The notes: generated from the sequence alone by a model not told the origin. DNA of 64,000 bases from Lotus japonicus (GCF_012489685.1 NC_080044.1:33845021-33909020), one strand, 5' to 3'; positions 43,557 to 54,696 are shown, numbered from the stretch's first letter. Made by a program: numbers and translations.

Positions 43557-46483
43557 TGGGTCTGGTGGCACGGTTGTTCCCTGTTTGATGGCGTGGTCAA
43601 GATGATTGATAATTGACGCCACGCTAGGTTCATTGTTAGGATTGTTTTCTGGCTTTATGTCCCATAATGAACGAAACTTGCCACCTCTTTCTCTCTCAGC
43701 TTTCCTTTTCCTCAGGAAACGCCTAAACTGAGTTCTGGTCATTTGCTCAGGAGCATAGTAGTTCCCGGAGCCATAGGAGTAGCTTCGCGACACGCGAGAA
43801 TTGTTGATGTAAGAAGATCCCTGGCCTAAGTCGATTTTCTGCCATTTTTGGTGTTGTTTTGGCTTTGGAGGTGCTGGCCTGAACCATTGATTTTTCGGTA
43901 ATCCAGCATCAGGGACGTAAGTCCTGTCCTTGCCTCTTAACTTTTGGCCCTTATGGCCATCGAATTCCTGGTCTCTCTCAACCCACTCCTCGTGGGGATA
44001 CTTCAGCCTTCTGGACACAGGTGCTTTCTTTTGATAGTGTTTTTTCATTTCAGAATCTTGGTAGGCTTTGGTTGCAGACTTGTCGAAGACTGCGCTGCAT
44101 CGAGGGCACAGCATGACTTCTTTCTCACCATCTTTGCTCCGGGATAGAAACTCGACGAGAGTTTCTCCAGCCTTTGGATAAACTTCATCGAAGCTCATCT
44201 CTTTCTCGATCTCTGGTTCCTCGACTGCAGTGTTTGTCTCCTTTGCCTCTCCGAGTGTCAGACCCAGATCTAGCTTTTCAGATATATCGACCATGCAAAT
44301 ATGGAAAGGTTCCACATAGTTGGTCTCAGCCACCTGCAACAGATCAGAATCAATCTTCATTTGGCTTTTGGCTTTCTCGTCATACTTGAGTCTCCCTGAA
44401 TCCAATGCCCCCTGTACAAGGTCCCTGAAACGAACACACTGTGAGGTCCAATGACGAAAAAAGTTGTGATATTTACAATATTTCTTCCTTTTCCTTTGTT
44501 CAGGAGAAGGAAGCTTTTGGTCTTTAGGGACCACAAGCAAACCATCAGACACAAGTATATCATAAATTGCATCACATTTGGTCACATCAAAAGTATAAGT
44601 TTTCACAACAGGAGTAGTATCCTTGGGGATTTCTTCCCCAAGTTTGTTTTCGTATGGTTTCAATGCTTTACAAACATAAGGATCGCCTGACTGGAGCTCA
44701 GCCAGATTGGCATCATTTATGTCAACGTTTGCAGGGACTTCTCGATAAACACACGGATTTTGACACATTGGATCAGCGTCTATGTACGCTACTTATTCCT
44801 TCTTTGGCCATTTAGTGGTCTTGGCCTTTTCTTCAGACTTTTCAGCCTTTAGTAATTCGATGTGCCTCACTCTGTCTGCGAGTAGGGACATATCTCGAAT
44901 ATACTGAGTATCAATTTTCTTTCTAATAGAATACTCTAAACCCCCAGCGGCTAAGACAACTAGCTCATGTTCGGGGACATGAGTGAAACATCGAGATTTA
45001 AGCATCCTAAACCTGTTTAGATAATCATCAATGGACTCTGCTGTCTTCCTTTTGACACTAGCCACCCCCTAAAGAAGTGTTCATGGAAAATTCTCTCCAA
45101 TTGGGCCCATGTATGGACTGACCTTGGGGCGAGGGTGGTGAACCAGGTAAACGCATTCTTAGTTAAGGAACTTGGGAAGTACTTCATTTTCAAGCTTTCA
45201 TTGATGGCTAAGTCCCCTGCTTCGATCTGGTACCTGGCTATATGCTCTACAGTAGACTCTCCTGAGTCCCCAGAGAACTTGGTGAACTTGGGGGCCTTCC
45301 AGCCTCGAGGAAGTTCAGATTCGAGAACTTCTTCTGTAAAGGCCGACACAAAATGGGGTCTATTTGCGAAACCTACGTTGAAGCCATGTTGGTTCAACAA
45401 TTGTTCCACTACTGCAGCAACATTTTGTTGCCCCCCAGCGTTCTGTTGTCGCATTCTTTCTAGCACACCGTCAGCGTGCTCATCCCTATTCACCATATAC
45501 ACATTTTGCAATGGTGGTTGCACTCCCTCATTTCCCCCAAACAAAGGGTTTGCCCCCAAATCTTGGTGTTGTGGCGCTTGATAGCGCACAGGAGCTGGGA
45601 CATGATTAGGAAATGGGATTTGATTAATCCCTGGCGCCGGTTGGATTTCGACTGGTGCCCCTAGGGCTGTAGCCAAACGATCCATCTGATGTGCTAAATG
45701 CTGATTATGGGCATTATTATTTTGGAGCACGGGGTTAATTATTTCACCGATCTGTCGAGATAGCATGTTAACCATCTCATGGTTGCTATGGCGCCGGTTG
45801 GATTTCTACTGGTGCCCCTAGGGCTGTAGCCAAACGATCCATCTGATGTGCTAAATGCTGATTATGGGCATTATTATTTTGGAGCACGGGGTTAATTATT
45901 TCACCGATCTGTCGAGATAGCATGTTAACCATCTCATGGTTGCTATCATCCACTTGCTGCCTAATGGCTTGGAGTGAACCAGAGTTCATACCTGTGGACA
46001 AATAAATTTGCGAACTGGGCCCAGGGGTAGGGCCAGGAGGACTAACTCGACTTCCTAAGTTCAGCATTGTCCCATTCGCCCCAAAGGGGGGTATGCTAAA
46101 TGGGGGAACATTCTCGGAGAATGTCGAATAGGTGCCTTGTACGCCTTGCATCATAGATGCAGGCATACCAAAAGGCATGTCTCTCACGGGCAAAGAAACA
46201 TTCTCCATAAATGAGGTTGGTGGCACGTTTACCACTCCCCTTGTCACCGTTGGGACAATTTGTGCCTGCACTGATGTAGACACAGGCATTTCTGCAACTG
46301 CAGAAATCACCACATTCTGGGTTGGCATAGTGGTGCCAGGCCCCATTCCAGTCGATACTTCTTCATTATTGTTACCGCTACTTCCCCCGGGGCTTCTCTG
46401 ATTGCCTACGTTAGACCCTTGGGGGGGGAGGTTCTTCCTCGATTGCTTGTCATACTCACAGTCTTACCACTTCTCAGGTGCAT
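43557..46483 (-). pseudogene. G2 gag-pro, broken
   Basis: Same protein as G3 on the opposite strand, starting at the ATG 46483-46481. Defects differ from G3: an expanded run of eight C/G near 46425, a 157-bp tandem duplication (45633-45946), a deletion of about 26 bases near 45066 and a stop near 44793. The 431-codon piece at 44768-43473 contains KYCKYHNFFRHWTSQC, CPRCSAVF and the region missing from G3 (EQMTRTQFRRFLRKRKAERE). Gag proper is at 45775-44793. The homology with G3 ends at GTTVPPDPA (43557). Confidence 0.85.
45633..45946. repeat. 157-bp tandem duplication inside G2 gag
   Basis: GGCGCCGGTTGGATTT to GGTTGCTAT occurs twice in direct tandem (from 45633 and from 45790) with a single noted difference, TTCGAC versus TTCTAC. 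G3 has one copy. 157 is not a multiple of three, so the duplication frameshifts gag. Confidence 0.95.
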
Positions 46484-46583
46484 ATAAAACGTAAATCACA
46501 AGCAAGGCAAGTAACAAATACCAGGTAGCATGCAATAGACCAAACACACAAAACGCTTCTGTAAAACTTAGTTTTCACAAAAA

Positions 46584-46605
46584 CGGTCCCACTGGGCGTG
46601 GCAAT
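46584..46605 (-). promoter_or_regulatory. G2 primer binding site
   Basis: The minus strand reads ATTGCCACGCCCAGTGGGAC just inside the 5' LTR; G3 has ATTGGCAC at the same place. Confidence 0.7.
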
Positions 46606-46606
46606 T

Positions 46607-47411
46607 TGTTTACGGTGGTTTTTGGTAAACAAATATCCTCTTAGTTCGACTAAAGGAAGTTTAGAATTAGGGTCCTTTTGGGAAAACGTCTTGTCAAAGT
46701 GTTGTGTGTGGATTGATATTTTCGACAACAATGACTGACTCAAACGGAATTGGATTTCATTAAACACGGATCAATTACATGAAGATCAAAGTGTGACAAA
46801 ATAAAAAGGAAATTGCAAGAAACGTAAATTTCGACACGAAATTAAACAACAGGACTAGCAAAATTAACAAGCAACGCGACAAGCTTAAATGCAGGAAAGA
46901 TAAACATCTGGTTCTGCAACGTACTCCTCCATCATCACGTCTTGCTCCTTGAGTCTCATTGATGCAGACATTAGAGCTTTTTAGTGAATTTTTCAGAGTT
47001 GAGTTGGGAACCCCTTTTTTTACTTGAATTCTCCCATTTATAGAGCTCCATGTCTCGCGTGTTCTTGGCCGTTTTTCTCCCTTACTGGATGGGTTAGTGG
47101 GTCTGATTCCCCACGATTTGATGCTTGCCCCGGAAGTTCCCTGCGTTGTGGTGGAGATCGTGTTCTTCAACCGTTCCTACCGCCTATTAGCCACGTACTC
47201 AGCCATCGTGGTGAAAACCTGACTCAGTCAATGCTGCACGTGTTAAATATGTCCGTGTTTGTAGCAACAGTCACCACTGTCCCTTCGTCGAATTCGACCT
47301 TTTCTTTAACTTGGCGCATTTCACCTTTCTCTTTCAGTCCGTTTTCGACTACCTTATGTGCTTTGGGCCGAATGTGTTTTTTTCTTTTTGGGCCAAAATA
47401 TTGGGCCAACA
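46607..47411 (-). repeat. G2 5' LTR (805 bp)
   Basis: Same length and ends as 31310-32114. It is followed by the target duplication CCTTC at 47412-47416. TATA box on the minus strand at 47036-47042. Confidence 0.95.
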
Positions 47412-47602
47412 CCTTCCCTATATTTCTCCTGGATTGTATTCCTTCTCTCTCAATGAAGTCTTCTTTCATGCACTACTTGGAAGAAGAATATCACAAACTA
47501 TAGTACAAATAGTTTGCATGCTTGGTCTTTGAAATTCATTAATAATCTATGGACCTTTCACTTTTGCAGGGGTACTAACTGTAGATAAAGTTAATACCCA
47601 AA
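47412..47602 (+). other. Host intron end and leader of the RMD5-like gene
   Basis: After the target duplication the sequence is T-rich and reaches TTCACTTTTGCAG (to 47569), a strong splice acceptor, followed by a 33-base leader up to the ATG at 47603. It is the 3' half of the intron whose 5' half is at 29545-31309, by inference. Confidence 0.5.
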
Positions 47603-48763
47603 ATGGAGCTAAGTACTACTAAAGATGCTTTTGGCCGTGTTACTAAGAAGCAAAAGTTATCTAGATCCAAGACTCAAGAAGTGATTGATCAGATCAGACA
47701 GGAAATTGAGAGTGTTTTAGACGCTTTGAGGTTGGTCAATAACAATGATGATGCGCTTGATTATAAAACTGTCCGGAATGAGCTTAAGGCCAGTTTACGT
47801 AATATCTCTCCACTTAGCCAATTGGAAGGTGCACAAAAGGAGCTTAACGTAGCACTCAGCAAGTATGGGAAGCTTCTTCAGAAATATTTTCACACTGATA
47901 TATCAAAGGCTTACAGAAATATGAACATTGATGTATGTACTTTAAACAAAATAATGGCCAACCATTTTTATCAGCAGGGACTTTTTGAAATAGGTGACCA
48001 TTTTGTAAGTGGGGTGGGAGAGCCTGAATATGCTGATATTATGAAAACTCCATTCCTGGAAATGTATCGAATACTTGAAGCCCTGCAGAATCAGGATCTC
48101 GAGCCAGCGTTTAAGTGGGCTACCAGTAATTCTCACAAACTTGCTCAAAGTGGATCTGACATTGTGCTGAAACTTCACTCAATGCAATTTGTAAAAATAC
48201 TTCAAAACGGAAGCAGAGATGAAGCCCTTCATTATGCTAGAACATACCTGTCTCCTTTCGCTTCCAGTCACATTGCCGATATCCAGAAGCTTATGGGAAG
48301 TCTTCTGTGGAGTGGAAAGCTTGATAGGTCTCCTTACCAGGAATTATTATCACCATCTACTGGGATAGGTTGCCTGAGGAACTTAAAAGGCAATTCTGCA
48401 ATCTTTTGGGACAGTCGTACAGCAGTCCGTTGAGCGTGACTATCACAGCAGGGGTCCAAGTTTTGCCACCGCTCCTCAAATTTGTGAATGTCATGGCGGG
48501 GAGGAAGTAGGAATTGCAGTCTATTAGCCAGTTACCAATGCCGGTTGAGCTGGACCGAGAATTCCAGTTCCATTCTATTTTTGTTTGTCCTGTTTCAAAG
48601 GAACAAGCTACTGAGGATAACCCTACCATGTGTAATGTCCTGTGGCCATGTCTTCTGTAAGCAGTCTATCTTGAAGATGTCCAAGAATGGCACAAAGGTA
48701 TTCAAGTGCCCCTATTGTCCCTTTGATATTGATTTTGCACAGTGTAAGCGACTATATTTCTGA
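47603..48763 (+). pseudogene. RMD5: RMD5/GID2 homolog (GID/CTLH E3 ubiquitin ligase subunit), broken
   Basis: The protein starts MELSTTKDAFGRVTKKQK, as do plant RMD5 homologs (about 390 residues). Domains in order: N-terminal helical region (1-110), LisH-like segment (NIDVCTLNKIMANHFYQQGL, about 110-140), CTLH/CRA region (about 150-250; LEALQNQDLEPAFKWA, QFVKILQNGSRDEALHYAR) and a degenerate RING at the end (IFVCPVSKEQA, then MSCGHVFCKQSI and KCPYC). Three defects are visible: a one-base loss near 48358-48361, a TAG at 48508-48510 and a one-base gain near 48631-48634. The intact family member is the RING subunit that works with its partner in the cytosolic/nuclear GID complex. Here only the N-terminal 250 residues could be made. 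The gene is not in a retrotransposon, but its presumed 5' intron holds G2. Confidence 0.85.
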
Positions 48764-48860
48764 TGTTCATGGGTTTGTATGAAACACTCTTGTATCATCT
48801 GAATCGTGTGTTTGACTTAGCATAGGTGTACCCGTGTAAGGTAGATGCTAAAGCCCATGA
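48764..48860 (+). other. RMD5-like 3' flank
   Basis: About 100 bases of likely 3' UTR before the TIR element; the flank resumes after 49675 and continues AT-rich. No other feature is seen. Confidence 0.4.
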
Positions 48861-49675
48861 CGGGAATTAGATTTCTCACCCCATCATTTAGAATTGCCAC
48901 CCTAGCCTTTTTAAAAAAATTTCGGGACTACCCTCCGGGACTTAAACCTCTATATTAGTCCAGTTGTTGATGTTTTGGACTAGTCCGAGAGTTATAAGTT
49001 CGTAAGCTTTAATTACAGTTAAAATAACATGACTTTAGTCCAATTGTAGCAAAAATAACATGACTTTAAAATTGAAAAGTTACATAATTCAATTTAAACA
49101 AAATTACAATACATAATCCAAGTTAAGCATTTGAAAAGTAAAGCAAAATAACAATATTGCATCTGGTAAGAGTGATAGTGATCCAGGACTATAAGTTTCG
49201 GATCTCTCCAGGACTTCAAGGTTCGGACTGGTTGATAATAAAATTTGTCACCCCCTTTTTAAGACGTCCGAGAGTTGTTGTACTGGATTAATATGAAACT
49301 TCAAGATTCGGATCTCTCAAACCAGATACTGTCACAAAAACAGAAACATGAAAATGCAGTGACAATAATATGGGACAAACATACATGGTTACAATACCCT
49401 TTTGGTCGCGATTCTTGGTCGCTTTTGGGTACCTCAATGTCGCTTCTGGGTCGCTTCTGGGTCGCACGTCTTGAGAACTCCGAGTGTTGATGTTTTGTTC
49501 TGTTCTAAAAGTGAATATGAATTCTGTTCTAATATTAACAGAGTCCGAAAGTTGAAGTTCTTGATGAGTCTGAATGTTCAACCTCCGGAGTAAAACACGG
49601 AGGGACAATTTTGGTTTTTCCCCACTTTTAAATGGGGTGGCAATTCTAAATGAGGGGGTGGGAAATCTAATTCCT
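48861..49675. mobile_element. TIR element (MITE-like, 815 bp) downstream of RMD5
   Basis: The left end CGGGAATTAGATTTCTCACC... and the reverse complement of the right end AGGAATTAGATTTCCCACC... form inverted repeats of about 40 bases reaching ATTTAGAATTGCCACCC. Flanks GCCCATGA (48853-48860) and GCCCATGT (49676-49683) match at 7 of 8 bases. The interior has no transposase; it contains repeated TCGCTTCTGGG motifs and GTCCGAGAG blocks. Superfamily is uncertain (an 8-9-bp duplication fits hAT or Mutator). Confidence 0.75.
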
Positions 49676-50484
49676 GCCCATGTCCAGTTGTGATGTCTGT
49701 ATGTTTCAGCTTCATATATTTGTAAATAGGAAATTCTTTTTAGTGTTGACATGACCTGCAAGTTCTTCAAAGAGTACCAGCACTCATCTTAATAATATAT
49801 AAAGCTCATCCACCAAAGTGGGCCACATTGCTACATAATTTCCAAATGTTTGCATTCTATTGGTTGTTACTATTGAATTTCCACATGGCTTATTCTGATT
49901 AGTTCACATTGTTTAATTTTCATTGGTCGAAATCAATGAGTCCACAAAACAATAAATAAATTAATAAATCAAAAAATATAAAAGTTAATAAATCATTCAC
50001 CTTTCAAACATGACATTCAAATTTTAAATCAAAATTTGAAAAAACATTAATTTACGTAGTACGTGTGGAAAATTGATACAAAATAGGTTCATCTTATTTT
50101 TGGAATATAAGTTTCTTTTTGGTATACATTAATGACTTTAATTTAGTCCATATTGATGACAAAAAAAAATTGAAAAATATCAAATAATTAAATCAATGAA
50201 TCAATAATATAACTCAATGCCTTCTACCCCACTCCATGTAAAACCTAGACCAAGCAAGAATTCAATATAAGACCAATGAATATGGAATAAAAAGCAAAAA
50301 AACACTATAGACACGTCAAATTTGAGCTACAACCCTAAAATCACAACTGAGCATGAAATGATTACACGAGTTCCTTGGTCCTTGATACAAGTTTTGTATT
50401 TGTCAAATGTGGTGAATATTTCAATTATATTTTCCTATTTACGTTTTTTTTTCATTTTGTTGAAATGCTGAAGGATATTGACGT
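49676..50484. other. AT-rich intergenic DNA
   Basis: It is very AT-rich with no credible ORF, tRNA or element ends. It contains the S2 integration site (GACGT at 50480-50484). Confidence 0.6.
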
Positions 50485-51726
50485 TGAAGATGTGAAAAAC
50501 ACTAGAAAGGGGGGGTTTGAATAGAGTTTTTGAATAAAGGGTAAACTTTTAAACGTTTTCAAAACTCAAAGATAAGAACTAGGTGCTGAAGGATAAGAAG
50601 TAAAGCACGCAAGTATTTTATCCTGGTTCACTTGAGATAAAAGCTCAAGCTAATCCAGTCCACCTGTGAAGGTGATTTCTTCCTTCTTCTGATGAAGGCA
50701 ATTCACTAAAATCAATGAGTGTTACAACAGCACTTTGCTACCTGCTAAGTGACTAACAATACACTGATTTTCTCACTAGTATCCTCTTAAGAAGCTGATC
50801 TACCGATCCTCTTAAGACTAGCTAAACACTGAATCAACCTTGATTCAGTTCTCTCAAGATCCGACCAACCTTGGTCTCTTAAGGAACTTTACAATGTGAT
50901 GTAAAAGGTTTCGGGTTTACAATAAGTGCTTCTAAAAAGCTGATAGTAAACTCAGATGTTTAAGAACAGTGAAGAAATAATGCTAAGAGATTGGTTCGTA
51001 AATGTTGAATCATTTCAGCAAAGATTCTTAATCTCTTTCTTCTTTCTTCAGCCTTTATAAACTCCAAGACTTGTGATGTAGCCGTTGCTAGGGTTTAGTC
51101 CGTTGGAGTGGCAATCTTGTAATATCAGACTACTAGGCTGAACAAGGTAGGTGGCGGACAGACTGAGACTTGTACGATGTTGTACTATGATAGCGACCTA
51201 TCCTTTCACCAGTTGACTTGAGATCTGAAGTGCTTCAGATGAACGTTGGTGAAGCTTCTGATCTTCGTCAGATTAAAGCTTGGATTCTTCTAACCTTGCA
51301 ACTTCTGCTTCTGAACAAGTTCCTCAGAACTTCTGAACGTCAGAGCTAGAAAAGCTTGGGTCTTCAGAACCAACTTCTTGCAGGTCTTCAGAACTTGAGT
51401 CTTCTACTTCTGGACCGTTCCACTGGAACACCTTGTCTTCAGAACTTCTGACTCTGGTTCTTCAGAATCTCTTGAGAGTTTGTATCTTCAGAACTTCTGA
51501 AGGATTTGCCACTGTTCTGAACAAACATGGTACGCTTTAGAGCTCTCTTTTTAGTATCCCTTGGTTCTTCTTCTTCTGAATAAATAGGCTTGGGTCAGAT
51601 TCAGAACCTGTTTGTCACAACTAAAAAAGACAAACGTTAGGGTACCACAATTGTTCATCATCACAAACCTTAATTGTAATCATCAAAATATAGAGATGCA
51701 ATCACTGATCAAACCTTGATCTTACA
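50485..51726 (-). repeat. S2 3' LTR (1,242 bp)
   Basis: Ends are TGTAAGATCAAGG (minus strand, 51726) and CATCTTCA (50485). It has the CTTCAGAACTTCTG-type array at 51310-51500. The target-site base string before it is GACGT; the other copy is outside the window. Confidence 0.9.
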
Positions 51727-51740
51727 ATCTCCCCCTTTTT
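51727..51740 (-). promoter_or_regulatory. S2 polypurine tract
   Basis: The minus strand reads AAAAAGGGGGAGAT next to the LTR. A second copy is at 52225-52236. The rest of 51741-52366 is untranslated. Confidence 0.9.
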
Positions 51741-52224
51741 GATGATGACAAAACAAGTATTTTGATGAGCAATTCTTAACCAATAAACTGAATACACAAG
51801 AGAGAAGAGATCAGAAATTAAATTTATCCTTGTGTAACGGTTATTATTGCTCTTTCTGAATCTGGGATAACACCTGATTCTGAGCTGGGGTCTCCCCCTG
51901 ACTCCCCCTGAATCTATGACTTGATGAGATGATGAAGAGTCTAGATTCGGAGTCTTGGTGATGTGATCAGAAGATACGCGTATAAGGATGTATACTTATC
52001 AGAGGTGATGGTTCAGAACTTGCGTAGATCACATAAAAACATAGAGTCTTGTCCAGATATAATTGGAATAAGGCGTCAGAAGCAAATTAGTTCAGAATAT
52101 GAACAAAATGTATTCCTTATTTGAGACGCTTGACAATATCTATGTGTTATAAGTAATTGATACTTATTCTCCTCTACTGGTTTTATATAATATAAAAAAA
52201 AATTTATCAAAACCATTTTATGTA

Positions 52225-52236
52225 CTCCCCCTTTTT
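52225..52236 (-). promoter_or_regulatory. S2 internal polypurine tract
   Basis: AAAAAGGGGGAG on the minus strand, at the same relative place as in S1 and S3. Confidence 0.75.
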
Positions 52237-52366
52237 GTCATAATCAAAAAGAGTGAAAAACAAGGCCAACAATAACAATAACAAGAAAGTGATGTAAAGA
52301 AGAGGTGTTATTATGACTGAACAGAGAAAGAGTACAGAGGATAGAGAGGAATGAAGAAAAATAATC

Positions 52367-52783
52367 CTAGATACATAGGAAAGCTCGAGAATTCTTCATG
52401 GAGAGAAGTTGAAGGTGCAGGGGACGCATGTCCTGATCAATTGAGGCTAACTGGGTAGCCAGTTCTTCCTTCAGAGCTGCATTCTCCTGGACAGCATCTT
52501 GATCCGCTTCATTATGATCTTATTCATATTCCAGAAGCAGACAAATGCCCTGGAGCTAATCTTCAACGTCCTTCCGGCGAGTGGTCAGACGAAGGAGGTC
52601 ATTCAGAACTTCTTGAAGGTTCTGAAGACAGTGAGTCTGATGGGATGTCAGCCAACACTTAAGAAGATTCTCAATCTTCTCAAGAGCGTGAGAAATCTGA
52701 GAAATGGATAGATTAACGCTCCATGGAAAGACTTGGTCAAATACCATAGTCTTGAGTTCAGAAATTAATTCGACAGAAGTCAT
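52367..52783 (-). pseudogene. Small gene between S2 env-like gene and 3' LTR, sense strand, two stops
   Basis: One continuous minus-strand frame of 139 codons starts MTSVELISELKTMVFDQ and ends SRAFLCI, broken by TAG and TAA near codons 76 and 88. It occupies the place where S1 and S3 have their antisense gene and has a similar length, and its start loosely resembles theirs (M.S....I.EL...FD). But it lies on the element's sense strand. A TATAAT-like motif lies near 52866-52872 on the minus strand. It may be a strand-flipped relative of the small gene or an unrelated ORF. Confidence 0.4.
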
Positions 52784-53080
52784 TCTTGAACTCGAAGTAA
52801 GGGAAGATTGAAATGACTGATTGTGAAGTGAATTGCGGTGTGATGGAGAAGAAGGATTGCAGAGATTATAAGGAGGAAGAGTAACAGAAAAACATGCATA
52901 AAACTTAACAAATCATAAAGCATGTGAGTTACTAAGTGGACGGTGCATTGAATAATAGAATAAGAAATTAACACAGTCAACATGAAATAAATTCACTCAT
53001 AACAAATAAATGCATGCAAGATAGATGAGAGGGGTTTCAAGGCTTGGAAGAAGAGGGAAGATGCTCGATCAGAAATTTCA

Positions 53081-53992
53081 TCATGTCTTCCATTCTGCGG
53101 GAGGATTCCTGAATCTGCCTGCTCTGTTCAATCTGAACAAGTCCTTGTTGCTCAACCATCTGAAACAGTCTCTGCTGATCATCTTGAATGCGGTCAATTC
53201 TGACAGCAAGAGTAGTAACTTCTGGAGCTGGAGCTGAAGTAGGAACTTCTGGAGCTTGACATGAGTAGCAACTCCAGCCTCTGATGACATTTCAGTATCA
53301 ACTAGAGTTGGCCCTTGCTTCTCAACTTCATCTACATCTTCCAGAATGACTATGCCTTCAGAGTTGTCTTCTGCAACCTCTGCTGGAATCATCTCAGCAT
53401 CTTTTGAGGTACATTCAGAGACAACATATTGTCTTTCAGCCATAGCTCTTCTCAAGGGTGCACAGACTCTGTGCAGCACTCTCTGCCTCTGCTCATAGGG
53501 TCTCTCAGATGCATCATGAACTCTTAGTCGTTTCTCCCTGCTAAGCTGCTTCTGAAGTTCATGAGCTTTGCCTTCTGACCATCTTCCGAAGGCAGACCAT
53601 AGACCATCAACAAGAGAGGCATCAAACTGATTATCAGTGACCTGATATAACCATTTCAGTCTTCTGGTTGCCTCTTTAGAGAACTCCTGAATGAGTTGAA
53701 TAAGATTTTGAGGTCTGAAGGAGGTTGCCAAGGTCAGAACAGGCTGAGGAGTTCTGGTTGCATTGGAGCTTGAAGCATTTGAGCTATCAGGTCTTGGTTG
53801 TTCTGAGGGAATAGAATCAATCTCATGGTCCTTCTCTATGCCTGAGTGATCTGATTCATCCATGTGCTCAGCTTCAGAGATCGTTACTTGTCTTTGCCTT
53901 GAGGTAGCAGTCTTCTCAGGTGAAGTAAAACTCAGATCTCGTGAGTTGACTGCAGAATAGTTGGACAAAGATACATAGGAAGACTCAGGAGC
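53081..53992 (-). pseudogene. S2 env-like gene, C-terminal part after the solo LTR
   Basis: The frame resumes right after the target duplication (APESSYVSLSNYS) and continues through ITISEAEHMDESD-like acidic and serine-rich sequence, FRPQNLIQLIQEFSKEATRR, LVDGLWSAFGRW, a basic REKRLRVHDASERPYEQRQR segment and VILEDVDEVEKQG. Around 53260 the reading becomes leucine-rich and unlike the expected tail, suggesting a frameshift. The phase is continuous with 57923-60028. Confidence 0.75.
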
Positions 53993-54688
53993 ATCTTTGT
54001 AAGACCTGGATTTACAGAACAAGTTAATTTCCGACTCACGTGTAGAATCGGTGTAAGCGTGACAGGAGTTTGGGGTTTGAGAAAGATTAATGAAGAAGAA
54101 AGCTCATGAATTGCTTGAGGAATGTTGCGTAGTCGCTATAGGAATTAGTGCGAGTTGTCTGCACACCTGCTTTGTGGCGAGCGTGTCCAGAATAGGCTAA
54201 TTTCGCTTTAGAGCAACTTTTTAAGTGAGATTTCGAATCCTTGGAAAATTTAAAGATTCTCTTTATTTTTCCTTCGACCAGCGTTTCATTTCGGAACTCT
54301 GGACTGTACGCACGATAGTATTCACTTTTCGGAAGTCTGACGACGCTAATTTCTTTGCTTCGAAACCCTAGATTCGAGCGATGGATGAAGATTTTTTCTA
54401 TTCGGGACTTCTAACGAAGTTTCCGTCCGCGTTGCTAGATTTTTTTCGACATTTCCAATCTTTCTTCAGAAGGAAGTTTTGTCGTTTGAGCATCACAACA
54501 AAAAGTAGTTTTTCGGGACAGATTAACTTACACCGCTTTTGGGATTTTAGATATCGTTTTTCCCAAATCATAGATATTTGTTTTGAGTTCTGGAATTCTG
54601 ACGCCAGAATCTCTCTTAGAATTCATTGGTGAACGTGCTGCAAAAATCGGAATCGCGAAATTTTCATTTTCCCGCGATTTCACCTGCC

Positions 54689-54696
54689 TATAAATA
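54689..54696 (+). promoter_or_regulatory. TATA box of giant LTR copy C
   Basis: TATAAATA in GCCTATAAATAGCTCG, followed about 30-60 bases later by a CT-rich start region. Confidence 0.6.

Larger units (their letters stand above)
31310..47411 (-). mobile_element. G2: Tat/Ogre-like Ty3/gypsy element with antisense PMD cargo, TSD CCTTC
   Basis: LTRs of exactly 805 bp lie at 46607-47411 (5') and 31310-32114 (3'), both minus strand with TGTTGGCCC...GTAAACA ends. The 5-bp duplication CCTTC is perfect (31305-31309 and 47412-47416). In element order there are PBS, gag (46483-43557), a foreign and inverted block (43556-38621), the end of integrase (38620-37610), two antisense genes (37525-37052 and 36529-32587), polypurine tract and 3' LTR. 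Protease, RT, RNase H and the integrase start are missing. It lies within the presumed 5'-UTR intron of the host RMD5-like gene. LTRs differ at roughly nine sites by eye, so the insertion is young. Confidence 0.9.
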
